This document shows positions 13,701 to 21,395 of a stretch of DNA of 24,840 nt, piece by piece. The translations under genes were made by a program, and so were the position numbers. The stretch is taken from the IMG/VR virus record IMGVR_UViG_3300022935_000113, positions 1-24,840 of that record. One strand, given 5' to 3'. Source of the DNA: a virus. The notes below the pieces were generated by a model. It did not search any database. It was not told where the DNA came from and saw nothing but the letters and a program-made list of their open reading frames with translations. How positions within the stretch are numbered: the first letter of the stretch is position 1; the number at the start of each line of letters is the position of its first letter.

Positions 13701-16162
13701 CTTTATTTAAATCTGGGGATACGATAAAAGTGTCGCCCGAGACTACAGAGTTTGGCTATGAGGAGAATTCAAATTCAATCATTACAACAGTAGCTGGTAG
13801 CTCAACTCCTACCAGTCATAACATGAACACTGGAGACAGTGTCGCTTTTAGGCTTGTATCCGGCGCGTTTCCAGACGGCGATTTGCTTGAGAACAGAGTG
13901 TATTATATTCGTGATCTTGGTAGTACGACTATTGCGCTTTACTACACAAGATCTGACGCCATAGCCGGTACAAACCAGATTATTTTAAGTGGCACTGGAT
14001 ATTACTCTAATGTAAGAATTATCCCTCTAGATAGAGGAGAAATTATAGAAAGAGTTGTTGATTATGTTAATAGCAACACGCAATTAGAGGTCACTGATCC
14101 TTTTGAAACTTCTGCGACATCAGGAACATATTTTATCAATAGCCAACTTCTACTTAGACCTGACGGATTTGCTTTACACCGCCCATATGACGGCGGCGTT
14201 GAGCTAATTCCGCCCACCAATCCAGACAGCCAAATGATACGGCAAACTCGTAAATACTTTCGGTATCAGTCTGGTAAAGGTATTCAGGTATCGTTTGCAG
14301 TAAACTTTAGCCCTACAACTCAAGTTGACGACATGTATTACGACGGGTCTGGGGATTTGTACTTAAAGACACGTTTCCCCCACAGGTTGAGCGCGGGACT
14401 TGAGATTGAAGTGTCAGAAGCAACAGGATCAAATGCTGACAACTTTAATGGCGTTAGGTCTGTTAGCTCTATTATTGATGACTACACGGCTGTCCTTGAT
14501 ACTGGCGTATCAGGTTCTGCGAATATTCAGATACAAGGTAACGCAGAATTTTATGTTAAAGGCTGGAACAATAGCTCATTAAAGTGTGGGCTATTTGACG
14601 ACCAAAACGGTATATTCTTTAGTTATGACGGAGGGTCTTTATCTTGTAACGTAAGGTCTTCAATCCGCCAAATAGCCGGAACTTCACAACTTACATTTCG
14701 CAGTGGCGACGTTAACGGAACAGGGACAAAGTTTTTATCGCAACTTGTGAAAGGCCAATACGTCGTTATCAAGGGGCAGTCTTATCAAGTTACAAAAATA
14801 TCAAGTGACACACTTTTCCATATTACGCCTAGCTACCGAGGCACAGACGCCCAAGGCGTAATTATTACAGTCACAGAAACTAACAGCACTCCGCAAGAAC
14901 AGTGGAATTTGGATAAGGCTGACGGAACTGGGTACACAGGCTTCCAGCTTGATTTATCACGAATTCAAATGGCTTACATTGACTACTCTTGGTACGGCGC
15001 TGGTAAGGTGAGGTTTGGATTTAAGGACCAGCACGGTAAGGTGCAATATGTCCATGAGTTTGTGCATGGCAACTTTAAGACCGAGGCTTACATGCGCTCT
15101 GGAAACATTCCGGCGCGGTACGAAATCCAAAATAACGGCTTACCCTCTTATGTTCCAGCGCTTGCGCACTGGGGTACGTCTGTAATTATGGATGGCCGGT
15201 TTGACGACGACAAAGCATACGTCTTTAATGCGTCAGGTAATAACATCAGTACAACTGGCTCAAATAGTCTGACATTCACCGGTGAAATTGAAACACTTAA
15301 AAAGTATCGAGAGCCTGACAACGGTAACATATTTTTAAATTATGCTGTCCATGTTGAAGTGCCGGACGCGCAATTAAATGCAGCTTTTGCGAAGGTTGGC
15401 ATAACAGGCGCGGGGCTGGCATCAGGTACGGTTTTGGCGCTACCGGAAAGCACATCTGCGACATACTATCAGCCATACCAGCCTAGTGTGAAAACCAGAA
15501 TTTCTGGTGAGGGTTCATCAACAGATAGGACTAGAACCCTTATGTTGATAGATAGAGCCCCAACAGCCTTACCTACTCCTGATCCTCAAACAGGGTTAAC
15601 AACAAGTACATATACTCTTGATCTAGATGTTGGGGAAGGCGGAGCTGACGCATCACAAGTGACAAGAAATATCCCGCTGATTAGTGTAAGGCTGGCTCCT
15701 TCTGTTGATACATCTACAGTTGGAAAACTTGGTGAGCGTGAAATTATTAACAGGATGCAACTTATTCTAAGTCAGGTGTCTATTCTTACGACGCATACCG
15801 CTGAGATTAAGTTGATACTTAATGGACTTTTATCAACAAACGCTTGGCAGCGTGTTACAAACCCGTCACTTTCTGAGTTAATTTACCATGGCGGCAACGA
15901 CACAATTTCTGGGGGCGCTGCATTATTCTCCTTCCGAGCCTCTGGGGACACTGGGACAACCCGCTCGCAACAGCTAACCACTCAGGCGTTAGGCGACGTG
16001 GCGACATTGGGTAACTCAATTCTGGGCGGCGACCAGCCGTTCCCAGATGGTCCAGATGTTCTAACGGTTGTGGCGACCCTCACAGAAGACCCGTCAACAG
16101 TAAACTCATCAACGCCATTTAGCGTATCAGGTCGTATTTCATGGTCTGAGAGCCAAGCGTAA
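10730..16162 (+). CDS. giant virion structural protein, 1810 aa (myovirus-like C-terminus)
   Basis: An 1810-residue protein, by far the largest here. Order of parts: beta-rich N-terminus (1-145); a first EHGL module (168-205); a Tyr/Asn-rich, AT-rich-coded segment (320-580); five degenerate HGF...GL..G..YYV...RF.L modules (592-1080); and a C-terminal part (about 1140-1810) with RPDGFALHRPYDGGVE, QTRKYFRYQSGKGIQVSFA, IDYSWYGAGKVRFGFKD, GTSVIMDGRFDDDKAY and the ending FSVSGRISWSESQA. The C-terminal motifs match, from memory, large virion proteins of T4-like marine (cyanophage/pelagiphage) myoviruses. No catalytic motif is apparent. It is most likely an external tail or fibre-attached protein contacting the host. 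Few charged clusters and high Ser/Thr/Asn content fit an all-beta fold. Confidence 0.8.
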   Translation: MAKKIVFNYEFDADEQKITLLDDVYPKRRLLMITNVTSGEIIYLFNDATKSGTFAFDYDDYTTTITLDYDTTAMDDADELQIFVEWDNQTVDFDESYVDPVSKIRVSQPENLIDTDFEYGLQSTKWETLELTKNIPTFYSRNGDLSFEIDDITVQSGSNTVTVVTVSEHGLQRGTPILVQGTASSLCDGGFTSLSVINDTTFTYQAKSNLSFSGSIKTTNTQVFQGSIYSGTEFKIRSIAGITSDGVAEGSTLTVTTEYPTDFVAGTKFALTNSFASAGRTFSTANVDIENVSTDTKTVTIGYTSEASSNTSQAMTTIQPYNYSAKDNRSIYIDPNDVTVNNGDIYFTNGHGRPFNSDTGVTDNMQSAQFTFYYDIPFGETPISPLQRGRFYIARYIDANRLRVFPYVNNTGNSSDSYPYYSDIFAYYAQYNFNKINITSIPARSTYKHAFLGGYFTNRSDRTQDRLHMYYNRYIAYNFNWPSRSHINTFTTSDNSYDFSDNDGIHLIAGDTSNSASIDNGLWSNGSSAAEFRSLSVGSSSLTYVYGGSSNTSYIPSRFGTYRMSLATVNAIDHVSIPLQLNNNRNTIFLSNHGFLSGDTVVYTLTSGTQPSGLVSGRTYIVTRISSDRFKLNYNGSEVDLSTHGSIGAVLNFSVTSINPNADTIEIAENTFQEGDAVLYTDGGGTAIGGLVSGDTYYVYRKSGDRFRLASDPNLVTGVSVSMGSTRSWNTTYFRTDNTIRPYFFNTHGFTTGNAILYTQTSGNPVGDLKSGNIYYVRAISSVYFALYSSRSDALSDTSRIRISIPSGFPLFTENYAVDFTSKPSPDEDHVLGSSFVGAADGNYTLATTSADQMSFTLSSNSTILGRQIETTVQNSFIENEDAFYYRDHGFATGADVVYTSSQLHFSGLTSGATYYVIPLDRNRFQLATSQDNASQGIAVSLSSSGSSSSPITDVISFQGNSIVAAAAGNGTIAFSNGGIVVSGDGTLFNSLFKSGDTIKVSPETTEFGYEENSNSIITTVAGSSTPTSHNMNTGDSVAFRLVSGAFPDGDLLENRVYYIRDLGSTTIALYYTRSDAIAGTNQIILSGTGYYSNVRIIPLDRGEIIERVVDYVNSNTQLEVTDPFETSATSGTYFINSQLLLRPDGFALHRPYDGGVELIPPTNPDSQMIRQTRKYFRYQSGKGIQVSFAVNFSPTTQVDDMYYDGSGDLYLKTRFPHRLSAGLEIEVSEATGSNADNFNGVRSVSSIIDDYTAVLDTGVSGSANIQIQGNAEFYVKGWNNSSLKCGLFDDQNGIFFSYDGGSLSCNVRSSIRQIAGTSQLTFRSGDVNGTGTKFLSQLVKGQYVVIKGQSYQVTKISSDTLFHITPSYRGTDAQGVIITVTETNSTPQEQWNLDKADGTGYTGFQLDLSRIQMAYIDYSWYGAGKVRFGFKDQHGKVQYVHEFVHGNFKTEAYMRSGNIPARYEIQNNGLPSYVPALAHWGTSVIMDGRFDDDKAYVFNASGNNISTTGSNSLTFTGEIETLKKYREPDNGNIFLNYAVHVEVPDAQLNAAFAKVGITGAGLASGTVLALPESTSATYYQPYQPSVKTRISGEGSSTDRTRTLMLIDRAPTALPTPDPQTGLTTSTYTLDLDVGEGGADASQVTRNIPLISVRLAPSVDTSTVGKLGEREIINRMQLILSQVSILTTHTAEIKLILNGLLSTNAWQRVTNPSLSELIYHGGNDTISGGAALFSFRASGDTGTTRSQQLTTQALGDVATLGNSILGGDQPFPDGPDVLTVVATLTEDPSTVNSSTPFSVSGRISWSESQA
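12503..13969 (+). repeat. five degenerate HGF/YYV protein modules in the giant gene
   Basis: Modules start near residues 592, 670, 747, 888 and 1029. Each has a turn (HGF or HNM) with (S/T)GD or (S/T)GN, an aromatic beta strand (VVYT, VLYT, ILYT, VVYT, VAFR), a GL/GD-x-SG turn, a second strand (TYIV, TYYV, IYYV, TYYV, VYYI) and a closing RFKL/RFRL/YFAL/RFQL/TIAL. The second lacks the HGF turn. An earlier related copy begins near 168. Spacing varies (about 77 to 141 residues). Confidence 0.7.
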
Positions 16163-16181
16163 ATTAAGGAGGCGTTAAGTT

Positions 16182-17351
16182 ATGTTAGGCTTTAATCCCC
16201 TAGCCGCTACGCCTCTTTCCTCGGCTTCAGTCGGTGATATAAACTTTAGCACCGTAAATTTTCAAGCTGACGACATCACCAGCTCAGCGCCGGTTATTGA
16301 TATTGTTTCTATTTTTGAGGAAGAAACAGTACCGATTTCCGATATCACGCTTGGCGCACCAACGATCGGCGCCGTCACCGCGCTTTATACAGACGTACTA
16401 TCCGCCGACGAAATTACACTCGCCACGCCGGTGGTGGACACGGCGTCTGTGTTTGAAGACGAAACGGTAACAGTCGATGACGTCATAACCGGATCCCCAG
16501 TAGTTGACGGGGCAACTCCGGTTTACACCGATGTCCTGTTTGCAGACGATATCACATCCAGCGTTCCTGTGGTCGATGGCGCGACGCCGCAATATACAGA
16601 CGTTTTGGCCGCTAACGAAATCACGCTAGGGGTTCCAACGGTAGATACGGCTCCTGTGTTTGAGCGTGAAACTTGCGACGTTGATGATGTGACGCTAGGC
16701 GCACCGTCTATTGAGACTGCGACGGTCGCTGTCATTTCCAACTTCTTCCCGCAGGGTGTAACCGCCGGCTCTCCAGATGTGGATACGTTATCGGTCTTTC
16801 AAGAGTATATATTGGCGGCAGAAGATATCACAGCCGGCGTGCCGACGTTTGCGGTGCGCTTTACTTGGGACTTCCAAGAGCTTGTTGCTGAGAGTTGGCG
16901 TGAGGCTTACCCAAATCCGTTCCCGCCTTATTATGACAACCTAGTTACTAAGTATGCTCTGGTGGAGGGTGTGCTAAGGTCTGTAGTTGGGTTTCAGCCA
17001 GAAGAAGATTTATTTGTAAACACAATAGTTGGCGGTCGCTCTTTAGGCTCTGTGCATAACGGTAGCATAGGTTATGTTAACGCAAATGATGCAAATCGTA
17101 TAATTAGATACATATCTGGGGCCAGTATTAGCGAAGAAGCACTAGACTACATAGAAAACTATATGCTGCCTTATATGGCGGCTAACCCTGATCTATATTC
17201 TAAATATTACACGGGCGACGGCACTTCTACTAGATTGCCTAATTGGAGCGAACAGGGAGAAAGCACAGACACTTGGACTGAGCAAGCTCCGCTAAGCGCA
17301 AGTTGGACAGAGGCTTCTGAAAGTGTTAAAGTTTGGACAAATGCCGCATAG
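16182..17351 (+). CDS. tail fibre-type protein with nine exact 23-residue repeats
   Basis: A 389-residue protein: an N-terminal 29 residues (MLGFNPLAATPLSSASVGDI), nine 23-residue repeats (30-236) of the form D-D-I-T-x-x-x-P-V-V-D, a globular segment (about 228-345) and four Trp repeats at W355, W365, W375 and W385. AAGGAGG (16167-16172) precedes the start. The repeat resembles ITxGAPxxxxP repeats that I recall in fibre or tail proteins of alphaproteobacterial phages; they probably form a beta-prism or beta-helix shaft. It lies between the giant protein and other fibre genes. No enzyme motif. A strong base composition change occurs at about 16,900-17,000, just after the repeats. Confidence 0.78.
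   Translation: MLGFNPLAATPLSSASVGDINFSTVNFQADDITSSAPVIDIVSIFEEETVPISDITLGAPTIGAVTALYTDVLSADEITLATPVVDTASVFEDETVTVDDVITGSPVVDGATPVYTDVLFADDITSSVPVVDGATPQYTDVLAANEITLGVPTVDTAPVFERETCDVDDVTLGAPSIETATVAVISNFFPQGVTAGSPDVDTLSVFQEYILAAEDITAGVPTFAVRFTWDFQELVAESWREAYPNPFPPYYDNLVTKYALVEGVLRSVVGFQPEEDLFVNTIVGGRSLGSVHNGSIGYVNANDANRIIRYISGASISEEALDYIENYMLPYMAANPDLYSKYYTGDGTSTRLPNWSEQGESTDTWTEQAPLSASWTEASESVKVWTNAA
16269..16889 (+). repeat. nine tandem 69-base coding repeats
   Basis: Repeat units begin at residues 30, 53, 76, 99, 122, 145, 168, 191 and 214, each exactly 23 residues apart without an insertion or deletion. Unit ends alternate between an F-E-x-E-T type (units 1, 3, 6) and a Y-T-D-V-L type (units 2, 4, 5), suggesting amplification partly as 46-residue pairs. 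Units 7-9 are more diverged. Confidence 0.9.
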
Positions 17352-17360
17352 GAGACTTAG

Positions 17361-17945
17361 ATGGCTATAACGATTACAAAACCTACAGTCGGGGCGTCCG
17401 AGGACACTTGGGGGACGCAGATAAACACGGCGCTAGATACAATTGTGTCTGAGGTAAACGAAAACGCTGATGGGACGAACCCTATAGTCTTAAAAGAAGG
17501 TGCATTTCAAATTGGAACGACCTCTGCCGCCACGACAGTTGCAACTACGGGCGACGAGCTAAACGTTTTAGACGGTGATACTGTCGCGTCCTCTGTCGAT
17601 GTGGCGACCACAGACCAAATCATACTGAACGACGATGGCGTTATGAAGCAAGTGACGGTTGCCACTCTCAGCGCTGCAATACCTTCAGAAGTTATTGACG
17701 ACGAAACGCCGCAACTTGGCGGCAACTTAGACCTTAATGAAAGTGATATCACTGGCACTGGTAATATTAATATCACTGGCGGCTTAACCGCGACAGCGGC
17801 GACAGGATTGACGCTAGGAAATTGGACAATTTACGTTTCGGGGACTGACTTAAAGTTTAAATATGGGTCAACTGACCGCTTTAAGCTATCAAGCTCTGGA
17901 GCGCTTACTGTAGAAAGTAATGTAACGGCATATGGGGGTGCTTAA
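17361..17945 (+). CDS. tail fibre protein, 194 aa
   Basis: A 194-residue protein of typical phage fibre composition. It starts MAITITKPTVGASEDTWGTQ, a segment common at the N-terminus of marine phage fibres (the attachment part), then has TGDELNVLDGDTV (63-75), a repeat-type shaft motif, DETPQLGGNLDLNESDITG (114-132), GNWTIYVSGTDLKFKYG and a C-terminal SSSGALTVESNVTAYG. Ser/Thr/Gly/Ala-rich and low in charge, fitting a trimeric beta-helical shaft. AGGAG (17350-17354) precedes the ATG. The stop overlaps the next start (TAATG), coupling it to the glycine-rich adhesin, probably its tip. Confidence 0.8.
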   Translation: MAITITKPTVGASEDTWGTQINTALDTIVSEVNENADGTNPIVLKEGAFQIGTTSAATTVATTGDELNVLDGDTVASSVDVATTDQIILNDDGVMKQVTVATLSAAIPSEVIDDETPQLGGNLDLNESDITGTGNINITGGLTATAATGLTLGNWTIYVSGTDLKFKYGSTDRFKLSSSGALTVESNVTAYGGA

Positions 17946-19072
17946 TGGCTTTAGCTACCACAAATTTAAGTATGCTTAACATTCAGAATGAGTTTGGTGG
18001 CTCAACTCCTATATCTTTGAGTGAATATTATAAAGGCGGCGGGCTTGTAAGCCCTGACGCAGTAGACCCGTATACTATTCCCACAGGGTCAGCCGGAACC
18101 ACTATTTCTATAGGAGATTTTAGGGGAGCTGAGCAATATATTGCGCCAACAACTTACACCTACACTTTAACAAGTAGCACTCAGGGTGAGTGGGATATGA
18201 GGGCAGCGGCAATAGCAGACGGCTGGGATGGCAGCTTACAGCTATTTGTAATCATAGACAGCGGCGTCTACGTCTGGTCTGATAACACGTCAACTCCTGC
18301 TATGTTGATAGCTGGCTCCTTCCCCAACGGACTTACCGTGACAGTTAATGGGTTTATTATTGGGAAAGGTGGCGAGTCAGCAGTAAGAGCAGGCGTATAT
18401 ACTCAGTTAGGCCAAGCTGGTGGCCCTGCCATCGAATGTAACTCAAACTGCTCCATAAATATAGGAAGCTCAGGCTGGATCGGCGGCGGCGGTGGCAGTG
18501 GTGGAGGCTCCTATGGCGGCGGCGGTGCTGGTGGAGGTAATGGTAATATTGCATTTTCAGTTACCGCGGATGGCGGTGCAATTGGTCAAGAGGGCGACGA
18601 TAACGCGGGTGTTACGGGTTCAGGAGGTGGCGCAGGGGGCGCTGGTGGGGGCCAGATCGCAGGGACCAGCGCAAATTATGTGACACAAAACCAATACAAC
18701 TCTGGTAATTATATTACCCAAGGGGCTGCCGGTGGCAGAAAAATAGGAACAGGTGCAACTGGTGGTAACGCGGCTGCGTTTACTACTCACGGCGCAAACG
18801 GCGGCGATGGCGGTGCAAATGGCAGTGCTGGCGATGATTCAGGTCCAGACGGTAGCCAATCTGGAATGTGCTTTGTCCAAGACGGAGGCTTTGCCGTAAA
18901 CGGTTCAGGCGGTGGCGGTGGCTGGGGCGCTGATGGTGGTGATGGGTATTATAGGCAAAACTTTGGTGTGGCTGGGGTAAGAAAGGCCGGTGGATCAGGC
19001 GGTGCAGCTAAGATAGGCACAGGTTCGGTTACATGGTCAGGTTCAACTTCACATATATTAGGAGCTACATGA
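17945..19072 (+). CDS. glycine-rich tail adhesin, likely receptor-binding
   Basis: A 375-residue protein. The N-terminal part (1-65) has SMLNIQNEFGGSTPISLSEY and TTISIGDFRG, an attachment domain common to phage adhesins. A beta domain (66-140) includes FVIIDSGVYVWSD. Residues 140-355 are very Gly-rich (WIGGGGGSGGGSYGGGGAGG and several later clusters), like polyglycine type II sandwiches of T-even gp38 adhesins, where loops between Gly blocks bind the receptor. The loops here (for example ANYVTQNQYNSGNYI, GMCFVQDGGFAVN) would then be specificity determinants. The Gly-rich fold is inferred by analogy. The gene follows the fibre gene by TAATG overlap and is next to a small gene that may be its partner. 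Confidence 0.75.
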   Translation: MALATTNLSMLNIQNEFGGSTPISLSEYYKGGGLVSPDAVDPYTIPTGSAGTTISIGDFRGAEQYIAPTTYTYTLTSSTQGEWDMRAAAIADGWDGSLQLFVIIDSGVYVWSDNTSTPAMLIAGSFPNGLTVTVNGFIIGKGGESAVRAGVYTQLGQAGGPAIECNSNCSINIGSSGWIGGGGGSGGGSYGGGGAGGGNGNIAFSVTADGGAIGQEGDDNAGVTGSGGGAGGAGGGQIAGTSANYVTQNQYNSGNYITQGAAGGRKIGTGATGGNAAAFTTHGANGGDGGANGSAGDDSGPDGSQSGMCFVQDGGFAVNGSGGGGGWGADGGDGYYRQNFGVAGVRKAGGSGGAAKIGTGSVTWSGSTSHILGAT

Positions 19073-19452
19073 TGCAAGAAGAATACGGATACGGAGGTAA
19101 TGTATACGCTACCCAAGCAGAGGTGGATCAGGCTGTTATTGACTTAAAAAATGAGCTTGATAACCAGCCCACTGTTTACTGTAGGATTAAGCGCGTTACT
19201 GGAAGCGAAGAGGATGGCTGGACAGTCCCCGAAGAGCTTCTGACTGATCAAGAGATATTGTCTGCCACTGACGGTTTTTATAGCGCGTCATCTAGATACG
19301 CTTCTGAAAATCACATGGGATTAACGGCATCAGAAATGCTATCAAAAGTGGCTGAGTATAAAATTTTGCATGGACAACACAAGTTGGCGAACACTGTGTT
19401 ATATTATAGGAAAACAGCGCCAACCAACGAAGACATGTCAGGATATGTATAA
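19072..19452 (+). CDS. hypothetical protein following the adhesin, 126 aa
   Basis: A 126-residue acidic protein starting MQEEYGYGGNVYATQAEVDQ, with VTGSEEDGWTVPEELLTDQE and a helical C-terminal half. Two consecutive ATGs exist (19069 and 19072). AGGAG at 19060-19064 is 7 bases from the second, which also overlaps the adhesin stop, so I use 19072; the first would add one Met. Unrecognised. Location directly after the adhesin and coupling to it make an adhesin chaperone or fibre-joint protein possible, as in gp37/gp38 systems, but nothing in the sequence shows this. Confidence 0.7.
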   Translation: MQEEYGYGGNVYATQAEVDQAVIDLKNELDNQPTVYCRIKRVTGSEEDGWTVPEELLTDQEILSATDGFYSASSRYASENHMGLTASEMLSKVAEYKILHGQHKLANTVLYYRKTAPTNEDMSGYV

Positions 19453-21395
19453 TGCCGCTCATACCTCTAAAAATCCCCGCCGGTTTTTATCGTACCGGCA
19501 CAGACCTTGATGGGTCTGGTCGCTGGCGCGATGGTTCACTTGTCCGGTGGCGTGACGGGTCGCTTCGGCCTGTAAAGGGGTGGAGGCAAAATGAAAATAT
19601 TGATGATATATCAGAAAACCCGCCGCGCGGGATGCACTCTTGGCAGACGCAAGACAACTCAAGATTTTTAGCCGCCGGCACTTATAATGAGTTGAAAGCC
19701 GCTTTAGCATCTGGCGCAGTCTACGACATTACGCCATCAAATCTCACAAGTGGATCTAAGGATGCGCAAGTCAACATTGGTTATGGCTACGCAGCATACG
19801 GGACAGGCATTTACGGTGACCCTCGCCCAGACACCGGAAACTTAGTCGAGGCGACCACTTGGTCTTTGGATAACTGGGGCGAAAATTTGGTAGGGACGTC
19901 ACCTGCAGACGGTAGGATTTGGGAGTGGTCTTTAGATACGGTCACTGGTTCTGAGCTTGTCCAGAATGGTACGTTTGACGTAGCTCCGACTTCGCCTGAT
20001 TGGGTTCTTGGCACTGGCTGGGTTTACAGAGGATCCCCTGACTTTAAAGTTCGTTGGGATAAAAGCGCAGCGTCTGCAGTGACAAGTCTTGAGACATATG
20101 TTTTTGGGTTATCATCAGGGACAAAATACGTTGTCACATTATCTCTCCAAGACGTTGATGATTCAGATGGTATTACGCCATCAGTCAAAATTAAAGTAAC
20201 TGGTCTTGCCACATTAACTGAACTTATTGTGGATGATCTAAAGGTTGGCTTAAATACCGTCGTATTTGAAAGCGACGACAGTAGTGCGAAGCTAGAAATT
20301 TATCCAAACACTGCCACAGAAGAAGACTTTGACATCGACACCATAAGTGTCAAGGAGGCCGTCGAGGCGCAGCAAGTCGCAAACTCCCCAACGTCTGTAG
20401 GATCTATTCTTGTTACAGAGGAGCGGTTCATATTTGCGCTTGGATGCACAAGCCAAGACCCAGTGACGGGTTATTCTCCGCGCTTAGTTAGGTGGTGCGA
20501 CAGGGAAGATAACACGTCTTGGACGGCGACGGCTCTAAACCAAGCCGGTGAAATTGAGTTGCAAACTTCAGGCAAGATTGAAACCGGAATTCGCACACGC
20601 GGCCAAACCTTAATTATTACTGACGTTGATGCGCATATCGCAAGATACGTTGGCCCACCATATGTATATGGTTTTGAGCGTGTAGGTACTTCATGTGGTA
20701 TTATATCACGAAAGGCGGCGGCTGATGTTGACGCCGGTACATTCTGGATGGGCAAGGGCGCGTTTTACCGATTTGACGGGAACGTCGTTTCGCAAATACC
20801 GTGTGACGTCCATGATTATGTATTCAACGATTTGAATACAAGCCAACGCAGTAAAGTTTGGGCTTGGACAAACGGCCAGTTCAGCGAAATTTGGTGGTTC
20901 TACCCGTCATCTAGCAGTACAGATAACGAAATTGATAAGTATGTCGCGTATGACTACCGCGAGGGGCATTGGCTTATTGGGGAGTTATCTAGAACGTCAG
21001 GCACAGAACAGGGCGTGTTTGAGTATTCAATGTTGGCAGGCGCAGATGGCGCGGTGTACGACCACGAAGTTGGCCGCTCATACCTGAACGGCGCAGATCA
21101 GGCGATTGTATACGCGGAAACAAGCGCGATCAGTTTAGGCAATGGCGACCAGATCATGCAGGTCACAGACCTTATTCCTGACGAAAAGACGCAAGGCGAT
21201 GTGAGTATAAGTTTTAAAAGCAGGTACTATCCCAACGCCGAAGAGTTTTCGCACGGACCGTATACGCCGTCAAACCCGACGTCTGTTAGATTTTCTGGTC
21301 GCCAAATACGCATGAAGGTTCAGGGTAGTGACCCGTATACGGATTGGAACGTAGGTACGATGCGAGTTAATGCAAAGGCAGGGGGTACTAGGTAA
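19452..21395 (+). CDS. tail nozzle / stabilization protein (P22 gp10-like) with inserted domain
   Basis: A 647-residue protein starting MPLIPLKIPAGFYRTGTDLD, with the motif GRWRDGSLVRWRDGSLRPVKGW (23-44), typical of P22 gp10-like stabilization/nozzle proteins that form the lower tail tube. The core continues with FIFALGC, the propeller-type IRTRGQTLIITDVDAHIA (380-397), FWMGKGAFYRFDG and EIWWFYPSSSS. Between residues about 165 and 303 lies an extra domain (SELVQNGTFD...DFDIDTISVKE) that resembles a carbohydrate-binding jelly-roll. The start overlaps the preceding stop (TAATG). Family assignment is from motif memory; a structure prediction would settle it. Confidence 0.7.
   Translation: MPLIPLKIPAGFYRTGTDLDGSGRWRDGSLVRWRDGSLRPVKGWRQNENIDDISENPPRGMHSWQTQDNSRFLAAGTYNELKAALASGAVYDITPSNLTSGSKDAQVNIGYGYAAYGTGIYGDPRPDTGNLVEATTWSLDNWGENLVGTSPADGRIWEWSLDTVTGSELVQNGTFDVAPTSPDWVLGTGWVYRGSPDFKVRWDKSAASAVTSLETYVFGLSSGTKYVVTLSLQDVDDSDGITPSVKIKVTGLATLTELIVDDLKVGLNTVVFESDDSSAKLEIYPNTATEEDFDIDTISVKEAVEAQQVANSPTSVGSILVTEERFIFALGCTSQDPVTGYSPRLVRWCDREDNTSWTATALNQAGEIELQTSGKIETGIRTRGQTLIITDVDAHIARYVGPPYVYGFERVGTSCGIISRKAAADVDAGTFWMGKGAFYRFDGNVVSQIPCDVHDYVFNDLNTSQRSKVWAWTNGQFSEIWWFYPSSSSTDNEIDKYVAYDYREGHWLIGELSRTSGTEQGVFEYSMLAGADGAVYDHEVGRSYLNGADQAIVYAETSAISLGNGDQIMQVTDLIPDEKTQGDVSISFKSRYYPNAEEFSHGPYTPSNPTSVRFSGRQIRMKVQGSDPYTDWNVGTMRVNAKAGGTR
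19944..20360 (+). other. carbohydrate-binding-like domain inserted in the nozzle gene
   Basis: Residues about 165-303 begin with ELVQNGTFDV and WVLGTGWVYRG and end with DIDTISVKE, the start and end patterns of CBM-like jelly-roll domains (NGxF(D)...W...G...; a late D(F)DID strand). The core nozzle sequence resumes at ANSPTSVGSILVTEER. Recognition is by eye. Confidence 0.5.

Noticed and set aside
13793-13814. CTGGTAG...CTACCAG inverted repeat.
   Set aside because: It lies well inside the giant coding gene with no T-run, so it is probably a chance repeat.
18480-18540. Dense GGCGGC/GGTGG repeats, considered as a DNA repeat array.
   Set aside because: They are explained by glycine codons of the adhesin; no spacer or unit structure is present.
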